A DNA stretch of 62,418 nt from CAZFDE01 sp964517795. GTDB taxonomy: Bacteria; Planctomycetota; Phycisphaerae; Sedimentisphaerales; Anaerobacaceae. Position numbers and translations under genes: made by a program. The stretch covers positions 1 through 62,418 of the forward strand of contig CAZFDE010000008.1 of NCBI GenBank assembly GCA_964517795.1. The letters run 5' to 3'. Every line of letters starts with the position of its first letter. The first letter of the stretch is position 1. Of the stretch, positions 43,330-53,063 are shown piece by piece. The notes below the pieces were generated by a model. That model was not told the DNA's origin. It saw only the letters and a program-made list of their open reading frames with translations, and ran no database searches.

Positions 43330-46300
43330 TGCGATTGATAAAGATTTTAAAATATGTATTGGCACTCTTTGCGGCGGCGGTCGGATTTGCGTTGATTATT
43401 CTTTTGTTCGCGTGGATTACAAAGCCGGATCTCCATACCAAGCAATTTGATTATGATCAAGCCGACATTGAGCGTATGCTCGATCAGAGAAAAACTCCGA
43501 TCGATTATAACCAGCCGATTGTTATTCATCGCGAAGTGGATTATACCGAAGGTCCCAATGCAGCGTGGTACCCCAAAGGCGAATCGCCGATCCTTGAAGC
43601 ACTGACAGCGAAGGATCAATTACCTCCGGTCGATGTTCGGTGCGGGCCCGAACCGGCTGTGGTCGAAGGCGTCGATGGGATCGGTACTTACGGCGGAACA
43701 TGGTATCGCCTGACAAATCAAATGAATATGCCCGATGCAATCGTATCGCGCATGTCGTATGTGACCCTGGTGCGATGGTCGCCATGGGGGTATCCCATCG
43801 TTCCGCATGTCGCCAAACGCTATGAGGTTTCCCGAGACAACCGCGAGTTCACGTTTTACCTGCGAAAAGGCATGCGATGGTCCGATGGCCACCCGTTTAC
43901 CGCGGATGATATCATGTTCTGGTGGGATCATGTGGTCAATGAGCCGAGGTTGATGTCCGGCACACCGGATATTATGAAGGTACGCGGCAGGGCGGGCAAG
44001 ATAGAACAAATCGACACATATACAATCAAATTTATATTCCCGTATCCCAACGGTATTTTTCTTGCGAAGTTGGCCTCGGATGGGATGTCCGGCAAGGGGG
44101 TCGCATTCGCCAACATGCTCAGTTACCCCCGCCATTATCTTGAAAAATATCATCCGGTTCTGGGCGATAAGGATTTAATCGATGAAATGATGCGAGTGGG
44201 CAAATTCGAAAGCCCCTCTTCATTCTTTAAAAATATTATATTCCACACGCAGCAATATCCGGACTATCCGCGTTTGTGGCCGTGGATATATCGTAAATAC
44301 AAATCCAGCCCGCCCTATAGTTTTGTTCGCAATCCGTATTACTGGATGGTAGATACCCAAGGTAATCAGTTGCCGTACATCGACCGCTTGGTTTTTAATC
44401 AAAAAAATGAAAAAATGCTCCCCGTGGCCGCCGCCGGCGGTGAGGTCAGCATGCAGAACCGCTTCATCCCTTTCGAAGAATATACCTACCTGATGAGCGA
44501 ACGGAAAAACGGTGATTATGAAATTTATCACTGGTATAACGGCGATCGCAGCACGTTTGTAATTGCCTGTAATCTGAATTTTGACGTTAATCCGGAAAAA
44601 CCCGTCACCCAATTAAAGCATGATCTGCTCAATGATCCGCGTTTTCGCCGGGCCCTTTCGCTTGCGATCGATCGCGAATCGATCATTCAGGCCGAGTACG
44701 GCGGTCTCACGAAGCCGGCACAGTGTGCCCCGGGACCCGAATCCTATTTTTATAATCCGCAGCTTTATCACAGCTTCACGGATTATAATCCCCAATGGGC
44801 AAATCGCCTGCTTGATGAAATAGGATTGACCGAACGAGATGACGAAGGATATCGCCGATCACGCAATGTCGGCCGTCTGACCTTTTATCTCAATGTTGCC
44901 CAGGGGTATTCCAGTTCGGGGATTATGCAGTTAGTCATCGATAACTGGGCGGATGTTGGATTGCGGGTGATTCCAAGGATTAAAAATCGCGGTTTGTTTT
45001 ATGCTGAAAAAATGGGCTTGCAGCATGACCTGAATGTCTGGGTGGGCAACAGTGAATTTCTGCCGATGGTTTCGCCGCGTTATTTTGTTCCGCGAACCAG
45101 TGCTTGTAATTTTGCGGTTGGCTATGCCCGGTGGTACCAAAAGGGCGGATTATTTGGTGATCCACAGGCCGTGTCGCCCGGCTGTATCGAACCGCCGATC
45201 GGCAGTGACTGTCGCAATGTCATGGAATTATACGAACAATCGTGTGCCTATTCCGAACCGGCCGATCAGAAACGAATTTTCGATCAAATTTTAGAGATCA
45301 ATGCGCATAATCTATGGACGATTAATATTTCGACGCCCCCGCCGGCCTTAGTAGTGGTTAAAAATGGCATGAAAAACGTACCCCGTTCGGCGGTTAGCTG
45401 TTGGGAGTTTAAAAGTCCCGGAAATACCGGCATTGAAACATTTTATTTCGAAAATCCCCGCCAGGCCGATAGTGTCATCACTGACATTGCCGATTCGATG
45501 ATAAACGTTCAGATGCCCCCGAAATTTGCAAATCTGGTGGATGAGCCGTCGAATGGGGGTCATTCGCCAAATCACCATCGAATCCGTCAAATCATAAAAT
45601 CCCTTTTTATCTTAATTATTCTCTTGCTTCTGGGTCTGGTCATTGTTCGCCACCCCTATATCGGCAGGCGGATTTTGATCATGATTCCGACACTGTTGAT
45701 TGTATCAGTATTGGTTTTCCTGATCATTCAGGCGCCGCCGGGCGATTATCTCAGTTCGCGGATTATGATGCTCGAACAGGAAGGCAATCAAGCGGATGCC
45801 CAATTGATCGCCGATCTGAAGAAGATGTTCTGGCTGGAAGAACCGATGCCGGTTCGCTACGCACGCTGGCTGGGCCTGTACTGGTTTGCAACGTTTGAAT
45901 CGAAAGATACCGGCTTATTGCAGGGCAACCTCGGCCGCAGTATGAGCGATGGAATGCCTGTCAATGATAAAGTGGGTGATCGAATTGTGCTGACGATATT
46001 GATCTCGGCCGGCTCGATCTTGTTCACCTGGGCACTGGCGATCCCGATGGGCATATATTCTGCGGTTAAACAGTATTCGATCGGCGATTACGTTTTTACA
46101 TTTCTGGGCTTTATCGGGATGTGCATCCCGGCTTTTCTGTTGGCATTAGTGCTCATGTATTTTGCCAAAGTTGTTTTTGGCGTAACCATATCCGGCCTGT
46201 TCAGCAGTCAGTATGGGGCTCAATCGCAATGGTCGTGGGGTAAATTTTTGGATTTACTGAAACATATCTGGCTGCCGGTGATTGTACTGGGAGTTGGCGG

Positions 46301-46682
46301 AACAGCCGGTATGATCCGAATTATGCGCGGCAACCTGCTGGATGAATTAAAAAAGCCGTATGTCATCACCGCCCGGGCCAAAGGCGTCAAGCCGATCAAA
46401 CTGCTCTTGAAATACCCCGTCCGAATGGCGCTCAATCCGTTTATCTCCGGTATTGGTGCACTGTTTCCGCAACTGGTTTCCGGGGGGGCGATTGTAGCGG
46501 TGGTCTTATCATTACCCACCGTCGGACCGCTGATGTTGGAAGCTTTGATGATGGAGGATATGTATCTGGCCGGATCTCTGCTGATGGTGCTAAGCTTATT
46601 GGGTGTGTTTGGAACGCTGGTCAGCGATCTGTTGCTGCTTTGGCTGGATCCAAGAATTCGATTTAAATCGGGGACACGATAA
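43329..46682 (+). CDS. Fusion of family 5 solute-binding protein and DppB-type ABC permease
   Basis: The 1117-residue protein joins two parts normally made separately. After an N-terminal membrane helix (about 8-30), residues about 60-735 are an extracellular solute-binding protein of the Opp/Dpp type (FYLRKGMRWSDGHPFTADDI). A helix at about 759-773 is followed by a complete DppB-type permease (about 775-1117) with GRRILIMIPTLLIVSVLVF and an EAA loop (ARAKGVKPIKLLLKYP). The extra helix brings the chain back so that the DppB N-terminus is cytoplasmic, as it must be. Fixed one-to-one stoichiometry follows. Related Opp-type transporters import oligosaccharides such as mannooligosaccharides in Thermotoga. 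The genes for DppC, D and F follow. Confidence 0.9.
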   Translation: MRLIKILKYVLALFAAAVGFALIILLFAWITKPDLHTKQFDYDQADIERMLDQRKTPIDYNQPIVIHREVDYTEGPNAAWYPKGESPILEALTAKDQLPPVDVRCGPEPAVVEGVDGIGTYGGTWYRLTNQMNMPDAIVSRMSYVTLVRWSPWGYPIVPHVAKRYEVSRDNREFTFYLRKGMRWSDGHPFTADDIMFWWDHVVNEPRLMSGTPDIMKVRGRAGKIEQIDTYTIKFIFPYPNGIFLAKLASDGMSGKGVAFANMLSYPRHYLEKYHPVLGDKDLIDEMMRVGKFESPSSFFKNIIFHTQQYPDYPRLWPWIYRKYKSSPPYSFVRNPYYWMVDTQGNQLPYIDRLVFNQKNEKMLPVAAAGGEVSMQNRFIPFEEYTYLMSERKNGDYEIYHWYNGDRSTFVIACNLNFDVNPEKPVTQLKHDLLNDPRFRRALSLAIDRESIIQAEYGGLTKPAQCAPGPESYFYNPQLYHSFTDYNPQWANRLLDEIGLTERDDEGYRRSRNVGRLTFYLNVAQGYSSSGIMQLVIDNWADVGLRVIPRIKNRGLFYAEKMGLQHDLNVWVGNSEFLPMVSPRYFVPRTSACNFAVGYARWYQKGGLFGDPQAVSPGCIEPPIGSDCRNVMELYEQSCAYSEPADQKRIFDQILEINAHNLWTINISTPPPALVVVKNGMKNVPRSAVSCWEFKSPGNTGIETFYFENPRQADSVITDIADSMINVQMPPKFANLVDEPSNGGHSPNHHRIRQIIKSLFILIILLLLGLVIVRHPYIGRRILIMIPTLLIVSVLVFLIIQAPPGDYLSSRIMMLEQEGNQADAQLIADLKKMFWLEEPMPVRYARWLGLYWFATFESKDTGLLQGNLGRSMSDGMPVNDKVGDRIVLTILISAGSILFTWALAIPMGIYSAVKQYSIGDYVFTFLGFIGMCIPAFLLALVLMYFAKVVFGVTISGLFSSQYGAQSQWSWGKFLDLLKHIWLPVIVLGVGGTAGMIRIMRGNLLDELKKPYVITARAKGVKPIKLLLKYPVRMALNPFISGIGALFPQLVSGGAIVAVVLSLPTVGPLMLEALMMEDMYLAGSLLMVLSLLGVFGTLVSDLLLLWLDPRIRFKSGTR

Positions 46683-46688
46683 AAGTCG

Positions 46689-47804
46689 GTGAATCAAACA
46701 ATGAAGGAAAAGAATCCAGTATCGTTACTTGAAATGTCGCCGCGACAGTTGATGTTGAGGCGATTTCTGCAGCATCGGCTGGCAGTGTGGGCATTTTTTT
46801 TGCTGCAGGTACTTTATCTGATTGCAATCTTTGCCGAATTTTTCGCACCTTATGGATCGCATTACAAGAATTTGGACTATGCCTATTGTCCGCCGCAAAT
46901 CCCTAACTTAAGTTATGAAAAAGGTTTATATGTCCAGCAGTATACGCCCCATGTCGATCCGATTACGCTGCGAAAGACATACACGCTTTCGTCGCAAATC
47001 ACACCGATTTGCTTTTTTGCAAAAGGTCAACCTTATCGACTTTTCGGCCTGATTCCTATGCGTCACCATTTTGTCGCTGTTGATAGTCGGGATGATCCCA
47101 ATAATCATGAAGCGACGTTTTACTTACTGGGTGCGGATAAATACGGCCGAGACATCTTATCACGAATGATTTTCGGTGCACGAATTTCCCTGTCGGTTGG
47201 GGTAATCGCGATTATTGTAACCTTTGTATTAGGTCTGACAATCGGATCGATTTCCGGATATCTCGGCGGGGCGGTTGATAATTTTATTCAACGGACGATC
47301 GAAATCATCAATTCCGTTCCCAAGTTACCACTCTGGCTGGCGCTGGGGGCGATTATGCCCGATGATTGGTCTTCACTGAAAATCTATTTTGCCATTACCG
47401 TTGTTTTAAGCATGCTGGGCTGGACGCGCCTGGCCCGTGTGGTCCGTGGCAAATTGCTTTCTCTTCGCGAAGAAGATTTTGCGGTGGCCGCCTATCTTCT
47501 CGGCGCCGGTCACGCGCGGATCATTCTACGACACCTGCTGCCGGGATTTCTCAGCCATATTATTGTATCGATTACACTGACGATCCCGTGGATGATCTTG
47601 GGCGAGACGACATTGAGTTTTTTGGGAGTTGGTTTAAGACCGCCGATTGTAAGCTGGGGCGTGATGCTCCAGGATTGTATGAACATGACAACGGTTGCCA
47701 ATTATCCGTGGTTAATGGTGCCGGTGGTTATGATTTTAGTCACGGTCCTTTCATTTAATTTTTTAGGTGACGGCCTTCGCGATGCAGCCGATCCCTATGC
47801 ATGA
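46689..47804 (+). CDS. DppC/OppC-type ABC transporter permease
   Basis: The 371-residue protein is a DppC-type permease. It has an N-terminal helix (about 30-50), a long periplasmic region of about 100 residues (larger than usual), then a helix-rich part with GADKYGRDILSRMIFGARISL, the DppC hallmark, and a LTIPWMILGETTLSFLGVG block near the EAA loop. It pairs with the permease half of the preceding fusion. The start may be GTG 46689 or ATG 46701; neither has a strong ribosome site. Adjacent genes are 6 and 9 bases away. Confidence 0.92.
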   Translation: MNQTMKEKNPVSLLEMSPRQLMLRRFLQHRLAVWAFFLLQVLYLIAIFAEFFAPYGSHYKNLDYAYCPPQIPNLSYEKGLYVQQYTPHVDPITLRKTYTLSSQITPICFFAKGQPYRLFGLIPMRHHFVAVDSRDDPNNHEATFYLLGADKYGRDILSRMIFGARISLSVGVIAIIVTFVLGLTIGSISGYLGGAVDNFIQRTIEIINSVPKLPLWLALGAIMPDDWSSLKIYFAITVVLSMLGWTRLARVVRGKLLSLREEDFAVAAYLLGAGHARIILRHLLPGFLSHIIVSITLTIPWMILGETTLSFLGVGLRPPIVSWGVMLQDCMNMTTVANYPWLMVPVVMILVTVLSFNFLGDGLRDAADPYA

Positions 47805-47813
47805 CGAATTAAT

Positions 47814-48833
47814 ATGACCGACAAACAGGACAATATACTTGAAGTAAGTCATTTGCAGACAAGCTTTTATATAGATGGTCAAAAGCTGCCGGCGGTGGAT
47901 GATGTCAATTTCACCATCGAACGCGGCCGCACATTAGCCATCGTCGGTGAAAGCGGCTGCGGCAAGAGTGTAACCGCCTTATCGCTCTTAAGATTAATTG
48001 ATAAGCCCGGTAAAATTGATAACGGCAAGATCACTTTTCTCCCACCCAAGGGAAATCCCATCGAAGTTATTTCCCTTAAACAAAAAGATCCGCTTCTTTA
48101 TGAATTACGCGGCGGTTTGATCGGGATGATTTTCCAGGAACCCATGACAGCGCTGAGCCCGGTTTATACCATCGGCAATCAAATCGAAGAGGCACTTCAT
48201 TTACATCAATCCATCGATAAAAAAGAGGCCAGGCAAAAGGCGATCGACATTCTGCGAAATGTGGGGATTCCCAATCCGGAAAAAGTGTTCAGCCAATTTC
48301 CCCACGAGATCAGCGGCGGTATGCGGCAGCGCGCGGTCATCGCGATGGCCCTCATTGCCGGCCCGCAACTGCTGATTGCCGATGAGCCGACAACCGCCTT
48401 GGATGTTACCATCCAGGCGCAGATTTTAATGTTGATTAAATCATTACAGCAGCAGATGGGAATTTCGGTTTTGCTGATTACCCATGACATCGGGGTCGTT
48501 GCCCAGGTGGCCGATATCGTTGCCGTGATGTATTTGGGTCGAATCGTCGAATCAGCGCCGGTTCGGGAACTCATCAAATCCCCGCGGCATCCTTATACCA
48601 TGGCACTGCTTCAGTCGCTGCCGGGATTAAATACGGATAAAGAAAGATTGGCTTCCATCAAAGGATCGGTTCCCTCGTTGACAGAGATTCCAACAGGATG
48701 CCCGTTTCATCCGCGTTGTGATTACGCCCAGAAAGGCAGGTGCGATGTCGGCACGCCTCCTGATTTAAGAACCTTAACAGATACCCAATGTGCTGCATGT
48801 ATCAGGGCAGAAGAGATACGCAATCATGAATGA
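47814..48833 (+). CDS. DppD/OppD-type ABC transporter ATPase
   Basis: The 339-residue protein has Walker A (GESGCGKSVTA), the signature ISGGMRQR, Walker B (LLIADEPTTALDV) and the Opp/Dpp C-terminal Cys cluster (CPFHPRCDYAQKGRC, and CAACI), which in some relatives holds an iron-sulfur cluster. It is one of two ATPases driving import through the fusion permease and DppC-type partner. The next gene overlaps its last 8 bases. Confidence 0.94.
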   Translation: MTDKQDNILEVSHLQTSFYIDGQKLPAVDDVNFTIERGRTLAIVGESGCGKSVTALSLLRLIDKPGKIDNGKITFLPPKGNPIEVISLKQKDPLLYELRGGLIGMIFQEPMTALSPVYTIGNQIEEALHLHQSIDKKEARQKAIDILRNVGIPNPEKVFSQFPHEISGGMRQRAVIAMALIAGPQLLIADEPTTALDVTIQAQILMLIKSLQQQMGISVLLITHDIGVVAQVADIVAVMYLGRIVESAPVRELIKSPRHPYTMALLQSLPGLNTDKERLASIKGSVPSLTEIPTGCPFHPRCDYAQKGRCDVGTPPDLRTLTDTQCAACIRAEEIRNHE

Positions 48834-49851
48834 TGGCCATAACATTCTAAGAGTCAAGGGATTATGTAAGTATTTCCCGGTGTACGGCACCGGCTTTACC
48901 CACAGAGTGGAAAGTCTGGTCAAGGCCGTCGATCATGTAAGTTTTGATTTAAACGCCGGCCGAACGCTCGGATTAGTCGGCGAAAGCGGCTGCGGAAAAA
49001 CAACCACATGCCGAACTCTCTTGCGTGCGTTGAAACCGACCGCCGGCGAGGTATGGCTGAAAACAAACGGAACTTATACGAATCTGGCCGGCTTAAAGCC
49101 GAAGCAGCTTCGGCCTCTGCGTCAGCAGATCCAGATGATCTTCCAGGATCCTTTTTCATCACTAAATCCGCGTATGACCGTCGGCAGTATCATCGCCGAA
49201 CCGCTGGTCATCCACGGCATTGCCAAATCATCTCAGATCAAAAACAGGGTCGCCGAGATGCTGATCAAAGTAGGGCTCAAACCCGAACATGCCATGCGCT
49301 ATCCACATGCCTTCAGCGGCGGCCAGAGACAGCGGATTGGTATCGCACGGGCGTTGATCATGAATCCCTCGGTGGTCATCTGCGATGAAGCTGTTTCTGC
49401 ACTGGATGTCTCGGTACAGGCCCAGGTGATCAACCTGTTGGAAGATCTTCAGCGGGAATTCAATCTGGCTTACGTTTTTGTGGCACATGATTTAAGTGTG
49501 GTGCAGCATATCTGCGATCAGGTGGCGGTTATGTATGCCGGGCGAATCGTCGAATTCGGTAATACCGATGACATATTCTCCCAACCCAAACACCCTTATA
49601 CCAAAGCCTTACTTGCGGCCGTACCATATCCCGACCCCGATAAAAAGATCGGCTATACGCTTTGCGGCGAACCGATTGATTTGGCAAATATACCCGCCGG
49701 ATGCAGTTTTGCACCGCGCTGCCCGAAAAAGTGGGATTTATGTGCGAAAGACCGGCCGGATTTGATGGATGTCGGTGACCATCGAACAGTCGCCTGCCAT
49801 TTATATACACAGAAAAATAACAACACTAAGATGCAGGAGGAAACTGAATGA
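48826..49851 (+). CDS. DppF/OppF-type ABC transporter ATPase
   Basis: From ATG 48826 the protein has 341 residues; a frame from 48790 would add twelve residues inside the previous gene and is less likely. Walker A (GESGCGKTTTC), signature FSGGQRQRIGIARAL, Walker B (VVICDEAVSALDV; Ala-Val replaces the usual Pro-Thr after Glu) and the C-terminal Cys region (CSFAPRCPKKWDLC) are all present. It completes the importer. Its stop overlaps the start of the URO-D-like gene (ATGA). Confidence 0.94.
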   Translation: MNDGHNILRVKGLCKYFPVYGTGFTHRVESLVKAVDHVSFDLNAGRTLGLVGESGCGKTTTCRTLLRALKPTAGEVWLKTNGTYTNLAGLKPKQLRPLRQQIQMIFQDPFSSLNPRMTVGSIIAEPLVIHGIAKSSQIKNRVAEMLIKVGLKPEHAMRYPHAFSGGQRQRIGIARALIMNPSVVICDEAVSALDVSVQAQVINLLEDLQREFNLAYVFVAHDLSVVQHICDQVAVMYAGRIVEFGNTDDIFSQPKHPYTKALLAAVPYPDPDKKIGYTLCGEPIDLANIPAGCSFAPRCPKKWDLCAKDRPDLMDVGDHRTVACHLYTQKNNNTKMQEETE

Positions 49852-50981
49852 ATACCCGTCAACGCTGGTTAAACTCGATCTTATTTGAAGATATCGATAA
49901 ACCGCATTTCGATCCCGGCCAGGGCAGAGAATCCACCTGGGCACGCTGGTATCAGGAAGGTCTGCCGCAGGATAAAAAGGGCGATGATATCATTGAATAC
50001 GCCTATCGCCAGGCCGGCGGCAAAGACCCGTGGCCTGCCAAAGGGCCGGGGTTTTATGTCAATGAACGCATGATGCCGCATTTCGAAGAAAAGGTGATCG
50101 AACAAACGGATCGAACGAAAATAGTCCAGGACTGGAAAGGCAATATCTGCGAGATCAGCAGTGAATTCGATCTTCGCCACCTGCGCGACGCGATCGATTT
50201 TGTCACCCGTCGATGGATCAAGTGTCCCGTCGAATCCCGCAAAGACTGGCCCGATATGAAAAGGCGCTATGACCCCGATGAACCGGGCCGCCTGCCGGAT
50301 GATGCGGCAGCGCTTGGACAGAAATTGAAAGATCGCGATTACCCGCTTCAGATCCATTTTGCCGGCCCATTCTGGCAATTGCGGGAATGGCTGGGCTTTG
50401 AGAATCTCTGCATGATGCTCTATGACGATCGGGCGTTTGTCCAGGAAATGATCGAGTTCTGGTCGGACTATATCGCCCGCCTGCTTAAGCGGACATTCGA
50501 ATATTATATTCCGGATGGCTTTCATATCGCCGAAGATATGGCGTATAAAGGTTTTTCGATGATATCGCCGCAGGACTGTCGGGGATTGCTGATGCCGTGT
50601 TGGGAAAAATGGGGCCGGATCGTCCGGGAAGCCGGTGTTCCGGTTTATGCAGTCGATTCCGATGGGTATATTGGCGAACTCATCCCGTTGTGGATTGAAT
50701 GCGGTGTGAACTGTTGTGATCCGATTGAAGTGGCGGCCGGTAATGATATCAATGCGTTCCGAAAAGAATTTGGAAGAAATATCGCGTATCGGGGCGGCGT
50801 GGATAAACGCTGTATCGCAGCAGGGCCCGGCGAAATCGATAAAGAAATTGAACGGATCAAACCGGTGATCCAGGACGGCGGTTACATCCCCGGGTGTGAT
50901 CATGGCGTTCCCGCCGATGTGTCGTGGCCTGATTTTGTCTATTATGTAAAATTACTGGCTCAGGCAACGGGCTGGTTATAA
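49848..50981 (+). CDS. URO-D-family protein (third copy)
   Basis: The 377-residue protein matches the URO-D superfamily, mainly in its second half: HIAEDMAYKGFSMISP, VYAVDSDGYIGELIPLW and GGYIPGCDHGVPADVSW. The zinc-type HxC found in the other two copies is replaced by a VDSDG segment, though a Cys remains in PGCDH. It therefore belongs to a different branch and is probably not the same kind of methyltransferase. It is joined to the transporter operon by a 4-base overlap, so its function is tied to the imported glycan or a product. Activity is unknown. Confidence 0.78.
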   Translation: MNTRQRWLNSILFEDIDKPHFDPGQGRESTWARWYQEGLPQDKKGDDIIEYAYRQAGGKDPWPAKGPGFYVNERMMPHFEEKVIEQTDRTKIVQDWKGNICEISSEFDLRHLRDAIDFVTRRWIKCPVESRKDWPDMKRRYDPDEPGRLPDDAAALGQKLKDRDYPLQIHFAGPFWQLREWLGFENLCMMLYDDRAFVQEMIEFWSDYIARLLKRTFEYYIPDGFHIAEDMAYKGFSMISPQDCRGLLMPCWEKWGRIVREAGVPVYAVDSDGYIGELIPLWIECGVNCCDPIEVAAGNDINAFRKEFGRNIAYRGGVDKRCIAAGPGEIDKEIERIKPVIQDGGYIPGCDHGVPADVSWPDFVYYVKLLAQATGWL

Positions 50982-51004
50982 TCATCTGTGAAAGGAGATG
51001 ACTT

Positions 51005-51409
51005 ATGGCTCAGGATGCAACTAACAAAAAAAAGATAACCGTGTTAATCACGTGCATTATTTTGGCAGCAGTGGCTGTTTACTGGTTTCAATGTCGATCG
51101 AGGCCGAGTGGTGAGGTGGTGGTTGTCGCCGGTGCAACCCTGTTGAAATGCACCAACCCTGAATGCGGCGAGATTACCTCGATTTCTCAAAAAGAATTTC
51201 AAAAAATGATGCAGCAGCTTCCGTATGACACGGTTATGATGGGCAGTGTTACGGCCGTTCCTTTCGAATGTCCGCATTGCGGCCAGAAGAAGGCCTATAT
51301 CGCAAGAAAGTGTCCCAAGTGTGAATATGTGTATATTTCCAAACCTAACGCTCGACCTGCAGATGCCGATCAATGTCCAAAGTGTGGATTTGTCGAAACA
51401 AAACAATAA
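51005..51409 (+). CDS. Small membrane-anchored zinc-ribbon protein
   Basis: The 134-residue protein has one N-terminal membrane helix (ITVLITCIILAAVAVYWF) after a Lys-rich start. The rest holds paired Cys motifs: CTNPEC, CPHC, CPKC (YIARKCPKCEYVY) and a final CPKC, fitting two or more zinc ribbons. The orientation would put them outside or inside depending on the helix; the positive-inside rule suggests outside, which is unusual for zinc ribbons. No family was recognised. It lies between a URO-D-like gene and the sulfatase, with AAAGGAG upstream. A role in metal handling or sulfatase activation is speculative. Confidence 0.75.
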   Translation: MAQDATNKKKITVLITCIILAAVAVYWFQCRSRPSGEVVVVAGATLLKCTNPECGEITSISQKEFQKMMQQLPYDTVMMGSVTAVPFECPHCGQKKAYIARKCPKCEYVYISKPNARPADADQCPKCGFVETKQ

Positions 51410-51432
51410 AAAAACCGGATCGGGTAAAAAGA

Positions 51433-52920
51433 ATGGATAGACGTTCATTTATGAAAAAAATGACGGGAGTGTCAGCAGGCTGTCTTTCTGCCTTAATGAC
51501 AATGGGTATGAAATCACCGGATGATCAAGATCAAATACCCCAAAAAAGGAAAGGTCAAACCATGCCGAATATCCTGTTTCTATTCAGTGATCAACAGCGA
51601 TATGACACGGTAAGCTGTTACGGATCACCGATTGTCGAGAATTTGACGCCAAACCTTGATAGACTGGCCGCTCAAGGAGTACGCTTTCAATATGCATTCA
51701 CCCCGCAACCGGTATGCGGGCCCGCCCGATCCTGTCTTCAGACCGGAAAATATGCCACACAGACCGGCTGCTTTCGAAACCAGATTGCGTTGAAGACGGA
51801 CGAAAAAACGATCGCCCATTATCTTGCCCAGGCCGGCTACGAGGTCGGCTATCTCGGTAAATGGCACTTGGCTTCGACGATAGGAATAGAAGGGGCCGAA
51901 TATAATGTTCGTACCAAACCAATCCCGCCGCAACGGCGCGGGGGCTATAAGGATTTTTGGCTGGCGTCAGATGTCTTGGAATTTACATCGACCAGTTACA
52001 GCGGCCATATGTTCGATGCCGAAGGTAACCGCAGAGAATTTCCCAAAGACCGCTATCGGGTCGATGCCCAGACCGATTGGCTGATTGAATATCTGCGGAA
52101 CCGAAACACGGACAACCCGTTTTTCATGTTTGCTTCCTACATCGAACCCCACCACCAAAACAATAGCGGCCATTTCGAAGGCCCCAAAGGCGCTAAAGAA
52201 CGATTCGCCAAATACAATGTACCCGGCGACCTGGACGGCAGAGAGGGGGACTGGCAGGCAGAGATGCCGGATTATCTGGGCTGCTGTAAGAGCCTCGATG
52301 ATAACGTTGGCCGTATTGTAGCGGAATTGGACCATCTGGGCTTGACCGAAAATACACTGATCATTTACACCTCGGATCATGGCTGCCATTTCAAGACCCG
52401 AAACAGCGAATACAAGCGTACCTGCCATGAGAATACAATTCATATTCCGATGATCATCAAGGGCCCCGGTTTTTCAGGCGGCAAGGTGATTAGCGAATTG
52501 GTCAGCCTGATCGATTTGACACCGACCATCCTAAAAAGCGCGGCAGCACCGATCCCCGATATAATGCAAGGCCGTCCCTTGCAGGATCTGGTTGATGGCG
52601 ATGCGCGCGATTGGCCCGATGATGTGTTTATCCAGATCAGTGAAACACAGGTCGGCCGTGCGCTGCGAACCAAACAATGGACTTATTCCGTACGTGCCCA
52701 TGGCAAAGACGGCGGAAAAGACCCCTCCAGCGATACCTATACCGAAGATTTCCTCTACGATAACCAGTCAGATCCGTTCCAGACGAACAATTTGATCGAT
52801 AGCCCGGACCTTCTTAATGTCCGCAAAGAATTGGCCCGAAGACTGATCGATAGAATGATTGAAGCCGGTGAGAAAAAGCCTACCATGATAAAAAAACCAC
52901 AACACGATAATGGAGCGTGA
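51433..52920 (+). CDS. Secreted sulfatase (Cys-type, formylglycine)
   Basis: From ATG 51433 the protein has 495 residues. It starts with a twin-arginine-like signal (MDRRSFMKKMTG). The sulfatase site is CGPAR, with C95 the residue modified to formylglycine, in PVCGPARSCLQTGKY. Metal ligands fit FSDQQ (D53) and YTSDHG. It removes sulfate from a sugar or related substrate, probably outside the cytoplasm. Position at the end of the glycan locus suggests the target glycan is sulfated. A maturase for the Cys is not in the window. The frame extends to 51373 without a useful start. Confidence 0.93.
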   Translation: MDRRSFMKKMTGVSAGCLSALMTMGMKSPDDQDQIPQKRKGQTMPNILFLFSDQQRYDTVSCYGSPIVENLTPNLDRLAAQGVRFQYAFTPQPVCGPARSCLQTGKYATQTGCFRNQIALKTDEKTIAHYLAQAGYEVGYLGKWHLASTIGIEGAEYNVRTKPIPPQRRGGYKDFWLASDVLEFTSTSYSGHMFDAEGNRREFPKDRYRVDAQTDWLIEYLRNRNTDNPFFMFASYIEPHHQNNSGHFEGPKGAKERFAKYNVPGDLDGREGDWQAEMPDYLGCCKSLDDNVGRIVAELDHLGLTENTLIIYTSDHGCHFKTRNSEYKRTCHENTIHIPMIIKGPGFSGGKVISELVSLIDLTPTILKSAAAPIPDIMQGRPLQDLVDGDARDWPDDVFIQISETQVGRALRTKQWTYSVRAHGKDGGKDPSSDTYTEDFLYDNQSDPFQTNNLIDSPDLLNVRKELARRLIDRMIEAGEKKPTMIKKPQHDNGA

Positions 52921-53063
52921 TAAATGCTGTTAGGCTGATATTGTTTTTTTCTTTGAAAAAGAGTTGTGTTTAAGGCAGAAGGGCAGTCAAAAATAGTAAA
53001 AAATATACAACCGCCTGAACTGCAAGAGCTTATAGACATACTTTTAGCGGATAATGAAAAAAC

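Noticed and set aside
49881..50903. 340-codon minus-strand frame opposite the third URO-D-like gene
   Set aside because: The plus-strand gene is supported by family motifs and operon overlap; the antisense frame has neither.
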